Shown here: piece after piece, positions 63,559 to 64,000 of the stretch
Layout: every line of letters starts with the position of its first letter
How positions within the stretch are numbered: position 1 is the first letter of the stretch
Assembly: GCA_002751075.1 (NCBI GenBank)
Contig: NAOQ01000007.1
Coordinates: forward strand, 340,158 to 404,157
DNA length: 64,000 bases
DNA from: Ichthyophonus hoferi
Taxonomy: Eukaryota > Opisthokonta > Ichthyosporea > Ichthyophonida > Ichthyophonidae
Direction: 5' to 3'
Translations under genes and position numbers: made by a program
Notes under the pieces: model-generated
What the model was told of the DNA's origin: nothing
Databases searched by the model: none
The model's input: only the letters and a program-made list of their open reading frames with translations

Positions 63559-64000
63559 GCTCAATTGGTTCGAGGAATAATCAAAAACAATGGATATAAT
63601 ATAATATCACGTTAGAAAGCATAGGCAGGGGATCACACATCACACGTATATAAATATTTAAAGAGAGAAGCATAGAGTAATAAAAGGCGGACAGGGTGTG
63701 AAGGTATAGAAGGGAAGGGCACCCACAATATTAAAAGTAATCAAATATAAAGACCACAGGGAGGTAAGGTAGATATATATATATATATAAATAAATAGAT
63801 GATCGCATAACAAAGATATAGAAAGGGGAAGAGAGATAACACGCCAGGTCATACCTTACCTAGAGAAAAAGCATTTCAACTATATTAAAAAGAGTTGTAG
63901 ATATACATATATATATAGGAGAGAAAAAAAAATACCACCCACAAACATACAAAATAATCAGCGTAATACCCGACCCATATTCAGGGAAGAAGAAAAAACA

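Noticed and set aside
1-64000. CRISPR array, bacterial operon or defence system
   Set aside because: No spaced direct repeats and no prokaryotic gene organisation; the window is eukaryotic with introns throughout.

Overview
This is a eukaryotic window: AT-rich, with split genes, GT-AG introns from under 100 bases to over 1 kb, and long AT-rich spacers. The gene set (Taspase 1, a bilobal membrane-anchored transferrin, CCT7, RBM8A/Y14) points to an animal. I suspect an early-branching one such as a sponge, but that is a guess from gene structure and composition, not a demonstrated placement. There are three runs of N (9749-10286, 22458-22728, 59180-59778).

Layout: (1) 1-1025, minus: the first two exons of an unidentified gene that runs off the left edge. 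(2) 1026-13887: no convincing gene; dispersed repeats, an old Ty1/copia fossil near 6.5-8.3 kb and an inverted repeat around the first gap. (3) 13888-15713, minus: a four-exon gene for a small basic protein I cannot name, head to head with (4) 16783-18890, plus: a two-exon gene for a probable mitochondrial membrane protein with a glycine-zipper C-terminus. The 1.07-kb divergent spacer holds two full CRE palindromes and an E-box. (5) 23818-32137, plus: a complete 13-exon transferrin-family gene with signal peptide, two iron-binding lobes and a C-terminal transmembrane anchor. (6) 34182-35717: a decayed Tc1/mariner-type DNA transposon with long terminal inverted repeats and TA target-site copies. 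(7) 36107-42106, plus: a 14-exon Taspase 1 gene. (8) 42.7-43.6 kb: a Ty1/copia fossil. (9) 44848-50806, minus: a 13-exon CCT7 gene. (10) 50807-61505: mostly empty, with one possible orphan exon, a dispersed repeat and a perfect 59-bp-arm hairpin. (11) 61506-63558, minus: a five-exon RBM8A (Y14) gene.

The exon models were built by hand from splice signals, reading phase and recalled family sequences. In the named genes every junction keeps frame, and the products come out near family length: 543 codons for CCT7 (human 543), about 443 for TASP1 (human 420), 170-175 for RBM8A (human 174). The genes do not form an operon-like or pathway cluster; they are housekeeping genes (protein folding, exon-junction complex, protease) beside an iron-binding protein and two uncharacterised proteins. 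The points most worth a second look are the glycine-zipper mitochondrial candidate, the recurrent unusual GTTGG(T/C) splice donors, the 59-bp perfect hairpin, and the paired CRE sites in the divergent promoter.
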